DNA from: Ascidiaceihabitans sp.
Lineage (GTDB): Bacteria; Pseudomonadota; Alphaproteobacteria; Rhodobacterales; Rhodobacteraceae
Assembly: GCA_029251465.1 (NCBI GenBank)
Contig: JAQXDI010000057.1
Location: forward strand, 1-52,863
Direction of reading: 5' to 3'
DNA: 52,863 bases
Shown here: one piece after another, positions 16,391 through 25,556 of the stretch
Numbering within the stretch: the first letter of the stretch is position 1
Layout: every line of letters starts with the position of its first letter
Notes under the pieces: generated by a model
What the model was told of the DNA's origin: nothing
Database searches by the model: none
Seen by the model: only the letters and a program-made list of their open reading frames with translations
Program-made: the position numbers and the translations under genes

Positions 16391-17191
16391 ATGACAGATA
16401 GTTCCGATTGCGACCCAAGAGATCGCACGCTTGAAATGGGCGGTGTTGTATTGCAGGCGCTGAACGTTTTGGCGTCTAGCGTGACCACCAAAATGAACGC
16501 GGCACCGAGCGGGCTTTGGCCCGATTTTCTGGACCGTATGTCGGCGGCTGTACAAAGTGCGGATCGCACGCTGGTTCAAGATGTTGTCGATACGATGCTG
16601 CGCGAAGGCGTTAGTGGCCAAGAGATCGCAGGCCGCTACATTCCGTCGGTTGCACGCTATTTGGGTGAGGAATGGCTGGCTGATCGGGCAAGCTTTGCCC
16701 AAGTCTCGATTGGATCCGCGCGTTTGCAAGGATTGCTGCGGCATTTGGGCCCGGATTGGTGCGGCGAAGATGTTGTGCCAGCGGCTGATGCGCCACGCTG
16801 TTTGGTGATGGTTCCAGCCGCCGAACAACACACATTGGGGGCGACTATTCTGGCGGGGCAATTGCGCAGCAGCGGGTTGTCAGTTCAGCTAGAGCTAGAT
16901 TTATGCCCGAACGCGGCGCGATCCTTGATTTCGGACGGCGATTTCACGGCGCTGATGATTTCGGCAACTTCACGGATATCGCTTGATTCCCTGCGGTTCC
17001 TCGTTGATACGGTCAAGGCAGTTACGTCAAACATGCCTATTTTGATAGGCGGCAGTGTGCTCGATCATGGCATCGACATGAAGGCGGCCATAGGGGGCGA
17101 TGTTGCGACAAGTGACTGGAATACGGCGCTTCGGGTTTCTACGTCGAAGGCTATGGAAATAAGGACCGCATCTTGCGGTAGTAGGCACTGA
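16391..17191 (+). CDS. aerR: AerR/PpaA, cobalamin-binding antirepressor of PpsR
   Basis: 266 aa from ATG 16391 (MTDSSDCDPR), preceded by AAGGGGG; a TTG two codons earlier is also in frame. A helical part (SVARYLGEEWLADRASFAQVSIGSARLQ, residues about 86-113) precedes a B12-binding Rossmann-like domain with VPAAEQHTLGATILAGQL (H147 is the candidate cobalt ligand). In Rhodobacter, AerR/PpaA binds light-sensitive cobalamin and relieves repression by CrtJ/PpsR. Position directly before ppsR and opposite bchF matches that role. It is also called ppaA. Confidence 0.95.
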   Translation: MTDSSDCDPRDRTLEMGGVVLQALNVLASSVTTKMNAAPSGLWPDFLDRMSAAVQSADRTLVQDVVDTMLREGVSGQEIAGRYIPSVARYLGEEWLADRASFAQVSIGSARLQGLLRHLGPDWCGEDVVPAADAPRCLVMVPAAEQHTLGATILAGQLRSSGLSVQLELDLCPNAARSLISDGDFTALMISATSRISLDSLRFLVDTVKAVTSNMPILIGGSVLDHGIDMKAAIGGDVATSDWNTALRVSTSKAMEIRTASCGSRH

Positions 17192-17232
17192 TAAATGTTG
17201 TTGCTGTTCGAAATTCGGGGCGCCGCAGAGTG

Positions 17233-18645
17233 ATGTCCCACAGTGAGATGACATGGTCTAGCGGCCTGATCCCGATGATAGAACCGGAGATCGTCACTCA
17301 AATAATCTCAAGCATTTCCGACTTGGCCGTGGTGTTGAACACTGGCGGCCAAATCTTGGGCGTGATGACAAACCCGAGGTTTTCCAGCGCGGATGATTTC
17401 AAACGTTGGGAAGGTGACGCGTTTCGCGATCATTTGACCATAGAAAGTATCGCCAAGTTCGAGCCGCGTTTTAAGGCTTTTGTTGAAACCGACGATCCGG
17501 TGTTGCCGGTCGAGTTGAACCATCCAGGCGCGCAGCCCGATACCAGTTTTCCGATGCGCTATACGTTTCATCAGATTGGCACGGACGGTGCGATTTTGCT
17601 TTTGGGTCAAGATTTGCGTCCGGTTTGGGATATCCAGCAGCAGTTGGTTGCAGCCCAAATTGCGCTTGAAAAAGACTATGAGGCGCAGCGCCATAACGAC
17701 ACGTTGTTCCGCGTGCTGATGGCATCGACAGACGAGGCCGCGGTTTTTGTGGCGTTGTCATCGGGCGAAGTCTCCGATTGCAACCCGACCGCGTCAACGT
17801 TGTTTGGCAAGCATCGCAACGATCTCAGGGGGTCCTCATTTGCATCTGCGTTTGATGCGAAAGACGGGCGTGATCTGATTGACCGGCTTGCGGCGATCGG
17901 TGCGGATGCAGACGCTAAATCGATGACTGTGTCGACACGATCGCCCAAGCGTGACGTTGTGATCCGACCGACTTTGTTCCGCGTCGCAGGCGAGCAAATG
18001 TTGCTGTGTCGCGTGTCACTGGCGGACGGCAACCACGTGCAGGCGGACACACTGAACAGCAACCTGATTGGGCTGTTTGAAAACGGCATTGACGGGATCG
18101 TTTTTGCAGCCAAAGACGGCCGCATCCTAAGCGCCAACGAAGCATTTTTGAACCAAACCGACGTTACCAACACCCAAGAGCTGAAGGGGCGCGCAGTCTC
18201 TGATTTCCTGGGGCGTGGCAGCGTCGATATGAACGTTATTTTCGAGAACGCCAGCCGCAACGGTGCCATGCGATTGTACCTGACCAAGCTGGTGAGCGAA
18301 CATGGCTCTGAACGGTCGGTCGAAATTTCGACCAGTTCGTTGCAAGCAGGCAATGACGCGGCGTTTGTTTTGGTGATCCGCGATGCAAATCGGGTCGAGT
18401 CGTCAAAAGACGCGCGTTCTCAGGCGACGGATGTGGACATGGTTTCGCTGATCGAATTGATCGGCAGCCAGTCGCTCAAAGATATCGTCGCGCAAACCAC
18501 GGATGTGGTTGAAAAGATGTGCATCGAAACGGCCGTCGAGATGACCTCGAACAACCGGGTCGCTGCGGCCGAAATGCTGGGGCTGTCCCGTCAGTCGCTG
18601 TATGTGAAGCTTCGCAAATATGATCTGCTGAAAAAAGATTCGTAG
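17233..18645 (+). CDS. ppsR: PpsR/CrtJ, master repressor of photosynthesis genes
   Basis: 470 aa from ATG 17233; GTG 17230, ATG 17248 and the later MIEPEIV are other possible starts, and none has a strong Shine-Dalgarno. PAS-like domains fill the N-terminal two thirds, including LFENGIDGIVFAAKDGRILSANEAFL near residue 280. The C-terminus has a Fis-type helix-turn-helix, NRVAAAEMLGLSRQSLYVKLRKYDLL. The protein is expected to bind the TGT-N12-ACA sites found here and repress bch and crt genes under oxygen. It ends 6 bases from the convergent bchO. Confidence 0.95.
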   Translation: MSHSEMTWSSGLIPMIEPEIVTQIISSISDLAVVLNTGGQILGVMTNPRFSSADDFKRWEGDAFRDHLTIESIAKFEPRFKAFVETDDPVLPVELNHPGAQPDTSFPMRYTFHQIGTDGAILLLGQDLRPVWDIQQQLVAAQIALEKDYEAQRHNDTLFRVLMASTDEAAVFVALSSGEVSDCNPTASTLFGKHRNDLRGSSFASAFDAKDGRDLIDRLAAIGADADAKSMTVSTRSPKRDVVIRPTLFRVAGEQMLLCRVSLADGNHVQADTLNSNLIGLFENGIDGIVFAAKDGRILSANEAFLNQTDVTNTQELKGRAVSDFLGRGSVDMNVIFENASRNGAMRLYLTKLVSEHGSERSVEISTSSLQAGNDAAFVLVIRDANRVESSKDARSQATDVDMVSLIELIGSQSLKDIVAQTTDVVEKMCIETAVEMTSNNRVAAAEMLGLSRQSLYVKLRKYDLLKKDS

Positions 18646-18651
18646 CGCGGT

Positions 18652-19512
18652 CTAGCTGAGAACCTTCAAGTGATCCGTAATGAGTGCCGCAACGTTAGCT
18701 GCGTCCTCTTCATGCGCCAAATGCCCCAATCCAGGCAGGCTGACCGTGGTGCAATTGGGGATGCGCTTGGCCGCCTGTTCAGAGGTCATGGGCGGCACGG
18801 CCCGATCTTTGTCACCGGTGATCAACAAGGTTCGCGAGGGGTGTGTCGACAGGCGTTTCAACAACGGATCAAGCTGCCACTGCGCCATCATCGCCAGCGT
18901 CGAATCCACATGCGTGCGATCACGAACCAAGCGTCGATAGTATTCGATCTCGTGCTCGGGCAGGATCGATCCGGTGCCGTCAATCAACCGCTTTGCCGAA
19001 GCCGGGCGCGCGGCAGAAACGGTGAATAAATCAGCGATCAACGGCATTGCGGCCAAAGCTTTTGCCATCAGCGGAAACATAACGCCCGCCAGTCCTGTGA
19101 AATTTCCTAGCGCCGCATTGATGCCGATAACGGGCGGTGGATTGGTCATCATCTCTGCCATGCGCAGCGCGATTGCTCCGCCAGCGGAATGCCCAATCAG
19201 AGCAACGGGATCCCAGCCTTCGTGCGTCGCAAGCGATCGCAAATCCTCGCTCATGTGATCCAGACCACAGCGGCGTTTGGACCCAATTTTGGTGAACCCC
19301 TGACCCGGTAAATCCACCATGATCACGCGGTGGGTTTGCGCCAACAAAGGGGCCAGATGCCGCCAGCTTTGCGTGGCCCCGCCCGCGCCGTGGATCAGCA
19401 ACACTTGCGGTCCGTCGCCCAGTTCTTGAACGTGCCATTGGTGCGGCAGATGCCGGACAAACCGCGAATGCTCTGCCAAGGGCCAGTCGTGGGAATGTTT
19501 TGCCCAGTCCAT
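18652..19512 (-). CDS. bchO: BchO, alpha/beta hydrolase associated with Mg chelatase
   Basis: 286 aa. The alpha/beta-hydrolase fold shows the oxyanion motif LLIHGAGGATQSW (residues 38-50), nucleophile elbow GHSAGG (S109), and a C-terminal ITGDKDRAVPP block with the acid residue followed by LPGLGHLAHEE carrying the histidine. BchO accompanies bchI and bchD in PGCs; its substrate is not established. It starts one base after the bchD stop. Confidence 0.93.
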   Translation of the reverse strand: MDWAKHSHDWPLAEHSRFVRHLPHQWHVQELGDGPQVLLIHGAGGATQSWRHLAPLLAQTHRVIMVDLPGQGFTKIGSKRRCGLDHMSEDLRSLATHEGWDPVALIGHSAGGAIALRMAEMMTNPPPVIGINAALGNFTGLAGVMFPLMAKALAAMPLIADLFTVSAARPASAKRLIDGTGSILPEHEIEYYRRLVRDRTHVDSTLAMMAQWQLDPLLKRLSTHPSRTLLITGDKDRAVPPMTSEQAAKRIPNCTTVSLPGLGHLAHEEDAANVAALITDHLKVLS

Positions 19513-19513
19513 G

Positions 19514-21148
19514 TTATTGGTCCAAATGGGTCGCGACCGCTACGGACAATCGCTGCGCATTCGCGCGCGGCAAGGCAACGTAGGCTCCACCCAGTCGTTT
19601 GGACAAATCAGCGAGGCTACGTTCAGGCCGGTTGCCTGTATCGATCACAACGGCGTCGGTGCCTTGCAGGTTCAGGGCATCCGCCATTGCTGTGGCATCG
19701 CTGGCCGCCTGTGCGCGACTTGGGGTGCCGTCCAGCGCGATGTTACTGCGTCCGTCTGTCAGCAAAACCACGGTTGGCGTTAGGCCTTTGCGCTTGGCGT
19801 GATCTGCCATGTCGATGGCCGCGGACAACCCTGTGGCCAAGGGTGTGCCGCCACCGCCGGGCAGAGACGCCAGTTGCCGTTTGGTTTGAACCAACGAACG
19901 TGTGGGGTGCAACAACACCTCGGCGTTTGTGCCCCGAAAGGCGATCAAGGCCACGTGATCGCGCCGCGCGTAGGCTTGGGCCAGCAGTAATTCCACCGCA
20001 CCTTTCGCTTCGCCGAGGCGGGCCAACGCGGCAGAGCCTGACGCATCAACCGTAAAAATTAGCAACCGATCAGAGTGCTCCTGATAGCGTTTGGCGCGTA
20101 AATCTGACGGGCGGATGATCGCGCCTGCATGATCCGGCAGGGCGCGTTTGCGCAATGTTTGCCAAGGAATTCCCGCGCGCAATGTCGCCATCAAATCGAT
20201 CCGCGAGCCGGATTTTGCAGGCGTGTCGCGCGCAGGCATTGGACGCCCGCGCCGATTGCCAATACGCCGTTTGCCACTACCAGCACCCTTGCCACGTTTC
20301 GCGGTACCATTGGCCAAATTCGCGAGAACATCAGGGGGTAGCGCAGCCTTGATTGCCTCTAGCAAAATCTCCTGCGGAAGCTCGGTGGTGTTTTCCTGTT
20401 GCTCCTCGGATTGCGTCTCGGGTTCGGGCGCAGGCGGGGTGTCGTCGGCAGCCTCTTGCGGCAAGCGCGTTGCACGATGCGCAAAAACCAACGCAACGGC
20501 GATTTCAATATCCTCTGATCGCACTGTGGAATCGCTGCGAAACAAGGCATGCGCCTTGGCTGCACGCAGAGCAAAGATCGGGGCGCGTAAGCTGTCGATG
20601 CCAAGCCGGGCTGCAAGGGTCACGAGGTCATGATGCAACGTTTCAGGGAAATGTACGCCACCGTATGTTTGGGTCTCTGACGCATTTGGCCCAACCCCTA
20701 TATCGCTGATCGCTAACCCGTCAAAATTCACATGGAACGCCAGCCGGTCAGCGAGCGATGCAGGCAAGGTTTCGCCCTCGCTCGCGCCTTCGTCCAGTGC
20801 GATCAAACAGGGGCTATCGTCCATGTCCAACCGTTGCGCGAGCAGGGTAGTGAATTGCGGATCAGCCCGCTCGGCCATGCCGAGAACAAGCAACTTTGTA
20901 TCACGATAAAGCAACCCGCGCTTGCGCTTCAACGCTCCGCTCTCAAGCGTGCTGGCCAGATCAATTCCGCCGATCAGATCATCGGTGGCCATTGCCGGAT
21001 GTAGCCGCGTGTGGGGCTTGGGAATATGGTTAACAAATGCAGTCCGCGCGGGGCCGGAGCGGGCGCGCAATGTCATGCCACCCAAACCTGCGGGATCAAT
21101 CGCGAGCAGGGCGCGCGCTGTTTTTGCACGGTCCCAGGGTTCCATCAT
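19514..21148 (-). CDS. bchD: Magnesium chelatase subunit D
   Basis: 544 aa. A degenerate AAA+ N-terminal half is followed by an acidic/proline linker (residues about 234-260) and a von Willebrand A domain with the MIDAS motif DASGS (368-372). BchD with BchI forms the ATP-driven motor that works on BchH for Mg2+ insertion. The start ATG overlaps the bchI stop as ATGA; a second ATG lies directly after it. Confidence 0.97.
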   Translation of the reverse strand: MMEPWDRAKTARALLAIDPAGLGGMTLRARSGPARTAFVNHIPKPHTRLHPAMATDDLIGGIDLASTLESGALKRKRGLLYRDTKLLVLGMAERADPQFTTLLAQRLDMDDSPCLIALDEGASEGETLPASLADRLAFHVNFDGLAISDIGVGPNASETQTYGGVHFPETLHHDLVTLAARLGIDSLRAPIFALRAAKAHALFRSDSTVRSEDIEIAVALVFAHRATRLPQEAADDTPPAPEPETQSEEQQENTTELPQEILLEAIKAALPPDVLANLANGTAKRGKGAGSGKRRIGNRRGRPMPARDTPAKSGSRIDLMATLRAGIPWQTLRKRALPDHAGAIIRPSDLRAKRYQEHSDRLLIFTVDASGSAALARLGEAKGAVELLLAQAYARRDHVALIAFRGTNAEVLLHPTRSLVQTKRQLASLPGGGGTPLATGLSAAIDMADHAKRKGLTPTVVLLTDGRSNIALDGTPSRAQAASDATAMADALNLQGTDAVVIDTGNRPERSLADLSKRLGGAYVALPRANAQRLSVAVATHLDQ

Positions 21149-22152
21149 GCGCCCAAAACGTCCTCGACAATGCGGGTCACGCGCGTGCCTGATCCCGCTT
21201 CGTCCAGCGGGTCGCGGCGCAACCGGTGGCGCAACGCAAGGGCCGCAACATCGCGAATATGCGAGCGAGTCAACGCTGTGTCGTCGCGGTAGGCGGCATA
21301 GGCGCGCGCGGCCTTGAGCAGGGTTAACTCGCCGCGCAATCCGTCAGAGCCCAGCTTGACGCATAACTCGGCTACATCACGCAGGGTTTTGTCTGAGGTT
21401 TTTAGCTTGGTCAGCGTTTTGCGCGCCGAAATGATCCGGTCACGCAGGGTCGCGTCCTCGGCCTGCCAGCGTAGCATGAACGCGGTATAATCGGTATCAT
21501 AGGCATCGCGCCGTTTGATGACCTCGACCCGTTCATCGATGTCTGTGGGCGATGCCACATCAACAGAAAGACCAAAGCGATCAAGGAGTTGTGGGCGTAG
21601 CTCGCCTTCCTCCGGGTTGCCTGATCCGACGAGAACAAACCTTGCGGCATGACGGATCGACAGCCCTTCGCGCTCAATCACGTTTTCACCGGATTGGGCG
21701 ACGTCCAGTAGCAAATCGACGATGTGATCCTCAAGCAGGTTGACCTCGTCAATGTACAGATAGCCCCGATTGGCCTGGGCCAGTAGGCCGGGTTGAAACG
21801 CTTTTTCGCCCTTGGTCAGCGCCTTTTCGATGTCCAAGGCACCGGTCACCCGATCCTCGGATGCGCCCAATGGCAGGTCGATCAGCGGTGTCGGAATCTC
21901 ATGGGTTTCTTTGGTCGTGACATTCGCCCACTCAGGACAATCCGCAGGCACGGCACTGTTCACAGGGCAGGTTTTTACAGCCGTAATCGGGGGCAACAGC
22001 GCCGCAAGCGCGCGCACCGCTGTCGATTTGCCGGTGCCGCGATCCCCAAAGACCAAGACGCCGCCGATGGACGGGTCGATGGCCGTTAAGATCATCGCCA
22101 GTTTCATGTCGGATTGCCCGACAATTGCGGAAAATGGAAAGGGCTGTTTCAT
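21145..22152 (-). CDS. bchI: Magnesium chelatase ATPase subunit I
   Basis: 335 aa from ATG 22152 (MKQPFPFSAIVGQ); the frame is open to 22191 inside crtA. The AAA+ Walker A is GDRGTGKS (residues 36-43), followed by the YLYIDEVNLLEDHIVD Walker B region and an arginine-finger part. It assembles with BchD on BchH. It is coupled by ATGA overlaps to crtA upstream and bchD downstream. Confidence 0.98.
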   Translation of the reverse strand: MKQPFPFSAIVGQSDMKLAMILTAIDPSIGGVLVFGDRGTGKSTAVRALAALLPPITAVKTCPVNSAVPADCPEWANVTTKETHEIPTPLIDLPLGASEDRVTGALDIEKALTKGEKAFQPGLLAQANRGYLYIDEVNLLEDHIVDLLLDVAQSGENVIEREGLSIRHAARFVLVGSGNPEEGELRPQLLDRFGLSVDVASPTDIDERVEVIKRRDAYDTDYTAFMLRWQAEDATLRDRIISARKTLTKLKTSDKTLRDVAELCVKLGSDGLRGELTLLKAARAYAAYRDDTALTRSHIRDVAALALRHRLRRDPLDEAGSGTRVTRIVEDVLGA

Positions 22153-22853
22153 GCGTGATCCAGTTCGGCCAAGGGTGACGTCCCGCCCCAAGTGCCTTCG
22201 TCAGACAAGAGCGAGAAACGGGCGTAGAGTTCTTCGGTAAACCAACCTTCATCGCGCACGGCGCGGATCGCATCGGCGTGTGGGCCAGTGCGGGCAAAGT
22301 TGGCCATTGTGGCCGCATCCGGCCAGATCGAAAAGGTGACTTGATGCAGCCAAGGCACTTCGCCGATGCCGATTTTGAACACGACGTTGGGGTCTTTGCC
22401 GATGGTGTGCGAAATATTCGGAACCCGCGACCAAAAGCGCGCAAGGATGCTGGGCTTGATCGTTGCACGGGTCAGCGCCGCAAGCGGTCCACCGGTTTTG
22501 CCGTCAGATACGGCAAACGGGGTTTGACCTGACCAAGCCCCGCGTGCGACGTCCGTGGACATAAAGACTGTCCAATTTTCGCAGGCCTTGGCGCGGTAGC
22601 GGCCGTAGATCGCGCTGCTTTTCACTCGCAAGCGGGCTGTTTCGGCGTCAGGCCACGTCGCAAGAATCGCGTAAACGCCCATGTTGGGCAGCGGAGTGAA
22701 CCCTTCGCCGGTGCCAGAGCCGCATAATTTCCAAAATTCGATGTCCGGAATTTGCCCCATCGGCCTACGTGCAAGGCCCATCATGCCCAACGCCCATAGG
22801 CGAGAGCCAAATGACCCAAAGCGGAAAAAGCTGAGGCTGACAACCTGCGACAC
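22149..22853 (-). CDS. crtA: Spheroidene monooxygenase
   Basis: 234 aa starting at GTG 22853 (SQVVSLSFFRF). The nearby ATG at 22860 is in another frame, and GGGAG lies about 10 bases before the GTG. CrtA oxidises spheroidene to spheroidenone with O2. The family blocks FTPLPNMGVYAILATWPD and KIGIGEVPWLHQVTFSIWPD are visible. Its presence predicts ketocarotenoid (reddish) pigments under air. It heads crtA-bchIDO and shares a promoter region with crtI. Confidence 0.95.
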   Translation of the reverse strand: MSQVVSLSFFRFGSFGSRLWALGMMGLARRPMGQIPDIEFWKLCGSGTGEGFTPLPNMGVYAILATWPDAETARLRVKSSAIYGRYRAKACENWTVFMSTDVARGAWSGQTPFAVSDGKTGGPLAALTRATIKPSILARFWSRVPNISHTIGKDPNVVFKIGIGEVPWLHQVTFSIWPDAATMANFARTGPHADAIRAVRDEGWFTEELYARFSLLSDEGTWGGTSPLAELDHA

Positions 22854-22872
22854 TGTTCATGTTCTCCCAAAG

Positions 22873-22890
22873 TGTAAATGTAAGCTTACA
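22873..22890. promoter_or_regulatory. PpsR/CrtJ-type operator, crtA-proximal
   Basis: TGTAAATGTAAGCTTACA fits TGT-N12-ACA, in the TGTA-N10-TACA form, 20 bases upstream of the crtA start. A perfect 14-bp palindrome, ATGTAAGCTTACAT (22878-22891), overlaps it with a different centre. Confidence 0.8.
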
Positions 22891-22927
22891 TATTCATGCG
22901 CATTTGGGAAGATGTGAACAAGAGGAT

Positions 22928-22945
22928 TGTAAACTAAACTAGACA
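22928..22945. promoter_or_regulatory. PpsR/CrtJ-type operator, crtI-proximal
   Basis: TGTAAACTAAACTAGACA fits TGT-N12-ACA and ends 16 bases before the crtI start. The centre-to-centre distance to the other site is 55 bases. Lying between crtA and crtI, the pair probably represses both directions. Confidence 0.75.
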
Positions 22946-22961
22946 CCTTTAGCCTTAAGCC

Positions 22962-24509
22962 ATGAAGACAGATTCCTCGCATACACCCACCGACAACCAT
23001 GCCATTGTGATTGGCGCGGGCCTTGGTGGTTTGTCTGCCGCCATGCGTTTGGGTGCAAAAGGGTACCGTGTCACGGTGCTGGATCGATTGGATCGCACAG
23101 GCGGGCGTGGGTCTTCGATCACGCAAGACGGTCACCGTTTTGATCTGGGCCCAACCATCGTCACTGTGCCGCAGGTTTTCGAAAAACTGTGGGCGGATTG
23201 CGGTCGTGATTTCCGCGCCGATGTGGATCTACGCCCGCTTGATCCTTTTTATGAAATTCGCTGGCCGGATGGCACTAAATTCGAAGCCTGTTCGGATGAT
23301 GAACGCATGTTTGCCGAGGTCGAAAAGATCAGCCCGCGCGATCTGAAAGGGTACAAACGCTTCCTCAAAGACAGTCACGTCCGTTACATCGTGGGTTTTG
23401 AGGGGATGGTTGCCAAGCCGATGCATAGGCTTTGGGAGACCATCAGAGTGCTGCCGAAGTTTGCACAGCTGCGCGCAGATCGTTCGATCTATGGGCACGC
23501 AAAAGCCCGCGTGAAGGACGAAAAGCTGCGCATGGCGTTGTCGTTTCATCCGCTGTTTATCGGTGGCGATCCTGCGCATGTGACGTCGATGTACGCCTTG
23601 GTTGCGCATCTCGAAAAAGAATACGGCGTGCATTATGCGATGGGTGGCGTGCAGGCGATTGCTGATGCGATGGCAAAGGTCGTGCGTGCTCAAGGCGGCA
23701 TGATCTGGCACACCGCTGTCGTTGATGAAGTCCTGATCGAAAATGGCGCTGCTACAGGGGTGCGCATGGACGATGGATCGATGATTAAGGCATCGTTGGT
23801 TGTCAGCAACGCAGACGCCGGTCACACTTATGACCACCTTTTGCGCAATCACAAAAAGCGACGCTGGACGACGCAGAAGCTGAAAAAGAGCTGTTGGTCG
23901 ATGGGTCTGTACGTCTGGTATTTCGGCACCAAAGGCACGGCGCAAAACTGGCCGGATCTGGGGCACCACACAATCGTCAATGGCCCGCGTTTCACAGGGT
24001 TACTGCATGACATATTTATGAAGGGCAAACTGTCGGACGACATGAGCCTGTACATTCATCGCCCCTCGGTCACGGACCCGACAGCGGCGCCGCAAGGTGA
24101 TGACACGTTTTACGTGCTGTCGCCGGTCCCGCATCTGGGCTGGAACGATAGCGTGGATTGGGGCGTCGAAGAACCGATTTACCGCGAGAAAGTTGCCAAG
24201 GTGCTTGAACAACACATGCCCGGTTTCCGCGACAGTGTCTCGACAGAGCTGGTGTTCACACCAGAGACATTCCGCGATCGGTACCTTAGCCCGCTCGGCA
24301 GTGGATTTTCCCTAGAGCCGCGTATTTTACAAAGTGCGTGGTTTCGCCCACACAATGTCAGCGAAGAGGCCAAAGGCCTGTTTTTGGTGGGTGCAGGCAC
24401 GCATCCGGGCGCTGGTTTGCCCGGCGTTGTGTCCAGCGCCGAAGTCTTGGCCAAGCTGGTTCCCGACATGCACGTTGACGCGAAAGAGCCAAGGATGGCA
24501 GCCGAATGA
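22962..24509 (+). CDS. crtI: Phytoene desaturase
   Basis: 515 aa. The N-terminal FAD-binding motif is IGAGLGGLSAAMRL (residues 17-30), and the C-terminal signature is GLFLVGAGTHPGAGLPGV. CrtI of this group performs three desaturations of phytoene to neurosporene, feeding CrtC, CrtD and CrtF. It overlaps crtB as ATGA. Confidence 0.97.
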   Translation: MKTDSSHTPTDNHAIVIGAGLGGLSAAMRLGAKGYRVTVLDRLDRTGGRGSSITQDGHRFDLGPTIVTVPQVFEKLWADCGRDFRADVDLRPLDPFYEIRWPDGTKFEACSDDERMFAEVEKISPRDLKGYKRFLKDSHVRYIVGFEGMVAKPMHRLWETIRVLPKFAQLRADRSIYGHAKARVKDEKLRMALSFHPLFIGGDPAHVTSMYALVAHLEKEYGVHYAMGGVQAIADAMAKVVRAQGGMIWHTAVVDEVLIENGAATGVRMDDGSMIKASLVVSNADAGHTYDHLLRNHKKRRWTTQKLKKSCWSMGLYVWYFGTKGTAQNWPDLGHHTIVNGPRFTGLLHDIFMKGKLSDDMSLYIHRPSVTDPTAAPQGDDTFYVLSPVPHLGWNDSVDWGVEEPIYREKVAKVLEQHMPGFRDSVSTELVFTPETFRDRYLSPLGSGFSLEPRILQSAWFRPHNVSEEAKGLFLVGAGTHPGAGLPGVVSSAEVLAKLVPDMHVDAKEPRMAAE

Positions 24510-25525
24510 TTGACCCCAAAGACCTCGAACATTGCCGCAACGTGATCCGCACTGGGTCACTTTCGTTTCATGCCGCATCCAAGCTGTTGCCCACCTCGGT
24601 GCGCGACCCCGCACTGGCGCTATACGCGTTTTGCCGACTTGCAGATGACGAAGTTGATGAGGGCGACAACAAAGGCCGCGCGGTGCTGGAATTGCGTGAC
24701 CGTTTGGATTTGGCCTATGCAGGACGCCCGCGCAACGCACCCGAAGACCGCGCGTTTTGTGCGATCATCGAACAGTTCGACATGCCGCGCGCCTTGCCCG
24801 AAGCTTTGCTTGAGGGGTTGGCGTGGGACGCGGTTGAACGCCGCTACGACACGCTGTCCGGCGTGCGCGATTATTCTGCACGCGTGGCCAGTGCCGTGGG
24901 TGCGATGATGTGCGTTTTGATGCGGGTGCGTGACGGCGATGCTTTGGCTCGTGCCTGTGATTTGGGTGTGGCGATGCAGCTGACGAACATCGCGCGCGAC
25001 GTGGGCGAGGACGCGCGCGCAGGGCGCATTTACCTGCCGATGGACTGGATGGACGAGGCGGGCATCGACGTTCAAGCGTTCCTTGCCGATCCGAAGGCCA
25101 CCCCTGAAATCCGCCGTATGGTGCGCAAACTACTGGCCGAAGCGCATAGATTGTACATCCGATCCGAAGCGGGGATCGCGGCACTGCCCGTGTCTGCCCG
25201 CTCTGGTATTTTTGCAGCGCGCCACATTTACGCAGGCATTGGCAGCGCGGTGAAACGCAACGGCAACGACAGCATCACGATGCGCGCCCGCACGACAAAG
25301 CCTCAGAAACTCGGCTTGATTGGCCTGTCTGCACTGCGCGCGGCCAGCACGATGGTCTTGCCGAAATCGCCTGTGATTTACGCGAAACCGCTGGCCGAGG
25401 TCCGGTTTCTGGTGGAGGCCGCAGCACGGACAGCCCCACGTCAAAAGGGGCGCGCTGAAACATTGATTGCGGTGCTTGCGCAACTCAAAACCCAAGAAGA
25501 CGCGGCCTCCACCGCCGCCGAGTGA
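24506..25525 (+). CDS. crtB: Phytoene synthase
   Basis: 339 aa. It is a trans-isoprenyl diphosphate synthase-fold protein with two aspartate-rich motifs, LADDEVDEGD (residues about 46-55) and NIARDVGEDARAGRIYLP (about 161-178). It condenses two geranylgeranyl diphosphates (from CrtE) to phytoene. Translation is probably coupled to crtI. Confidence 0.97.
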   Translation: MIDPKDLEHCRNVIRTGSLSFHAASKLLPTSVRDPALALYAFCRLADDEVDEGDNKGRAVLELRDRLDLAYAGRPRNAPEDRAFCAIIEQFDMPRALPEALLEGLAWDAVERRYDTLSGVRDYSARVASAVGAMMCVLMRVRDGDALARACDLGVAMQLTNIARDVGEDARAGRIYLPMDWMDEAGIDVQAFLADPKATPEIRRMVRKLLAEAHRLYIRSEAGIAALPVSARSGIFAARHIYAGIGSAVKRNGNDSITMRARTTKPQKLGLIGLSALRAASTMVLPKSPVIYAKPLAEVRFLVEAAARTAPRQKGRAETLIAVLAQLKTQEDAASTAAE

Positions 25526-25556
25526 CACGCCCCCCAGCCGCTTGTTAGGCAGCCTC

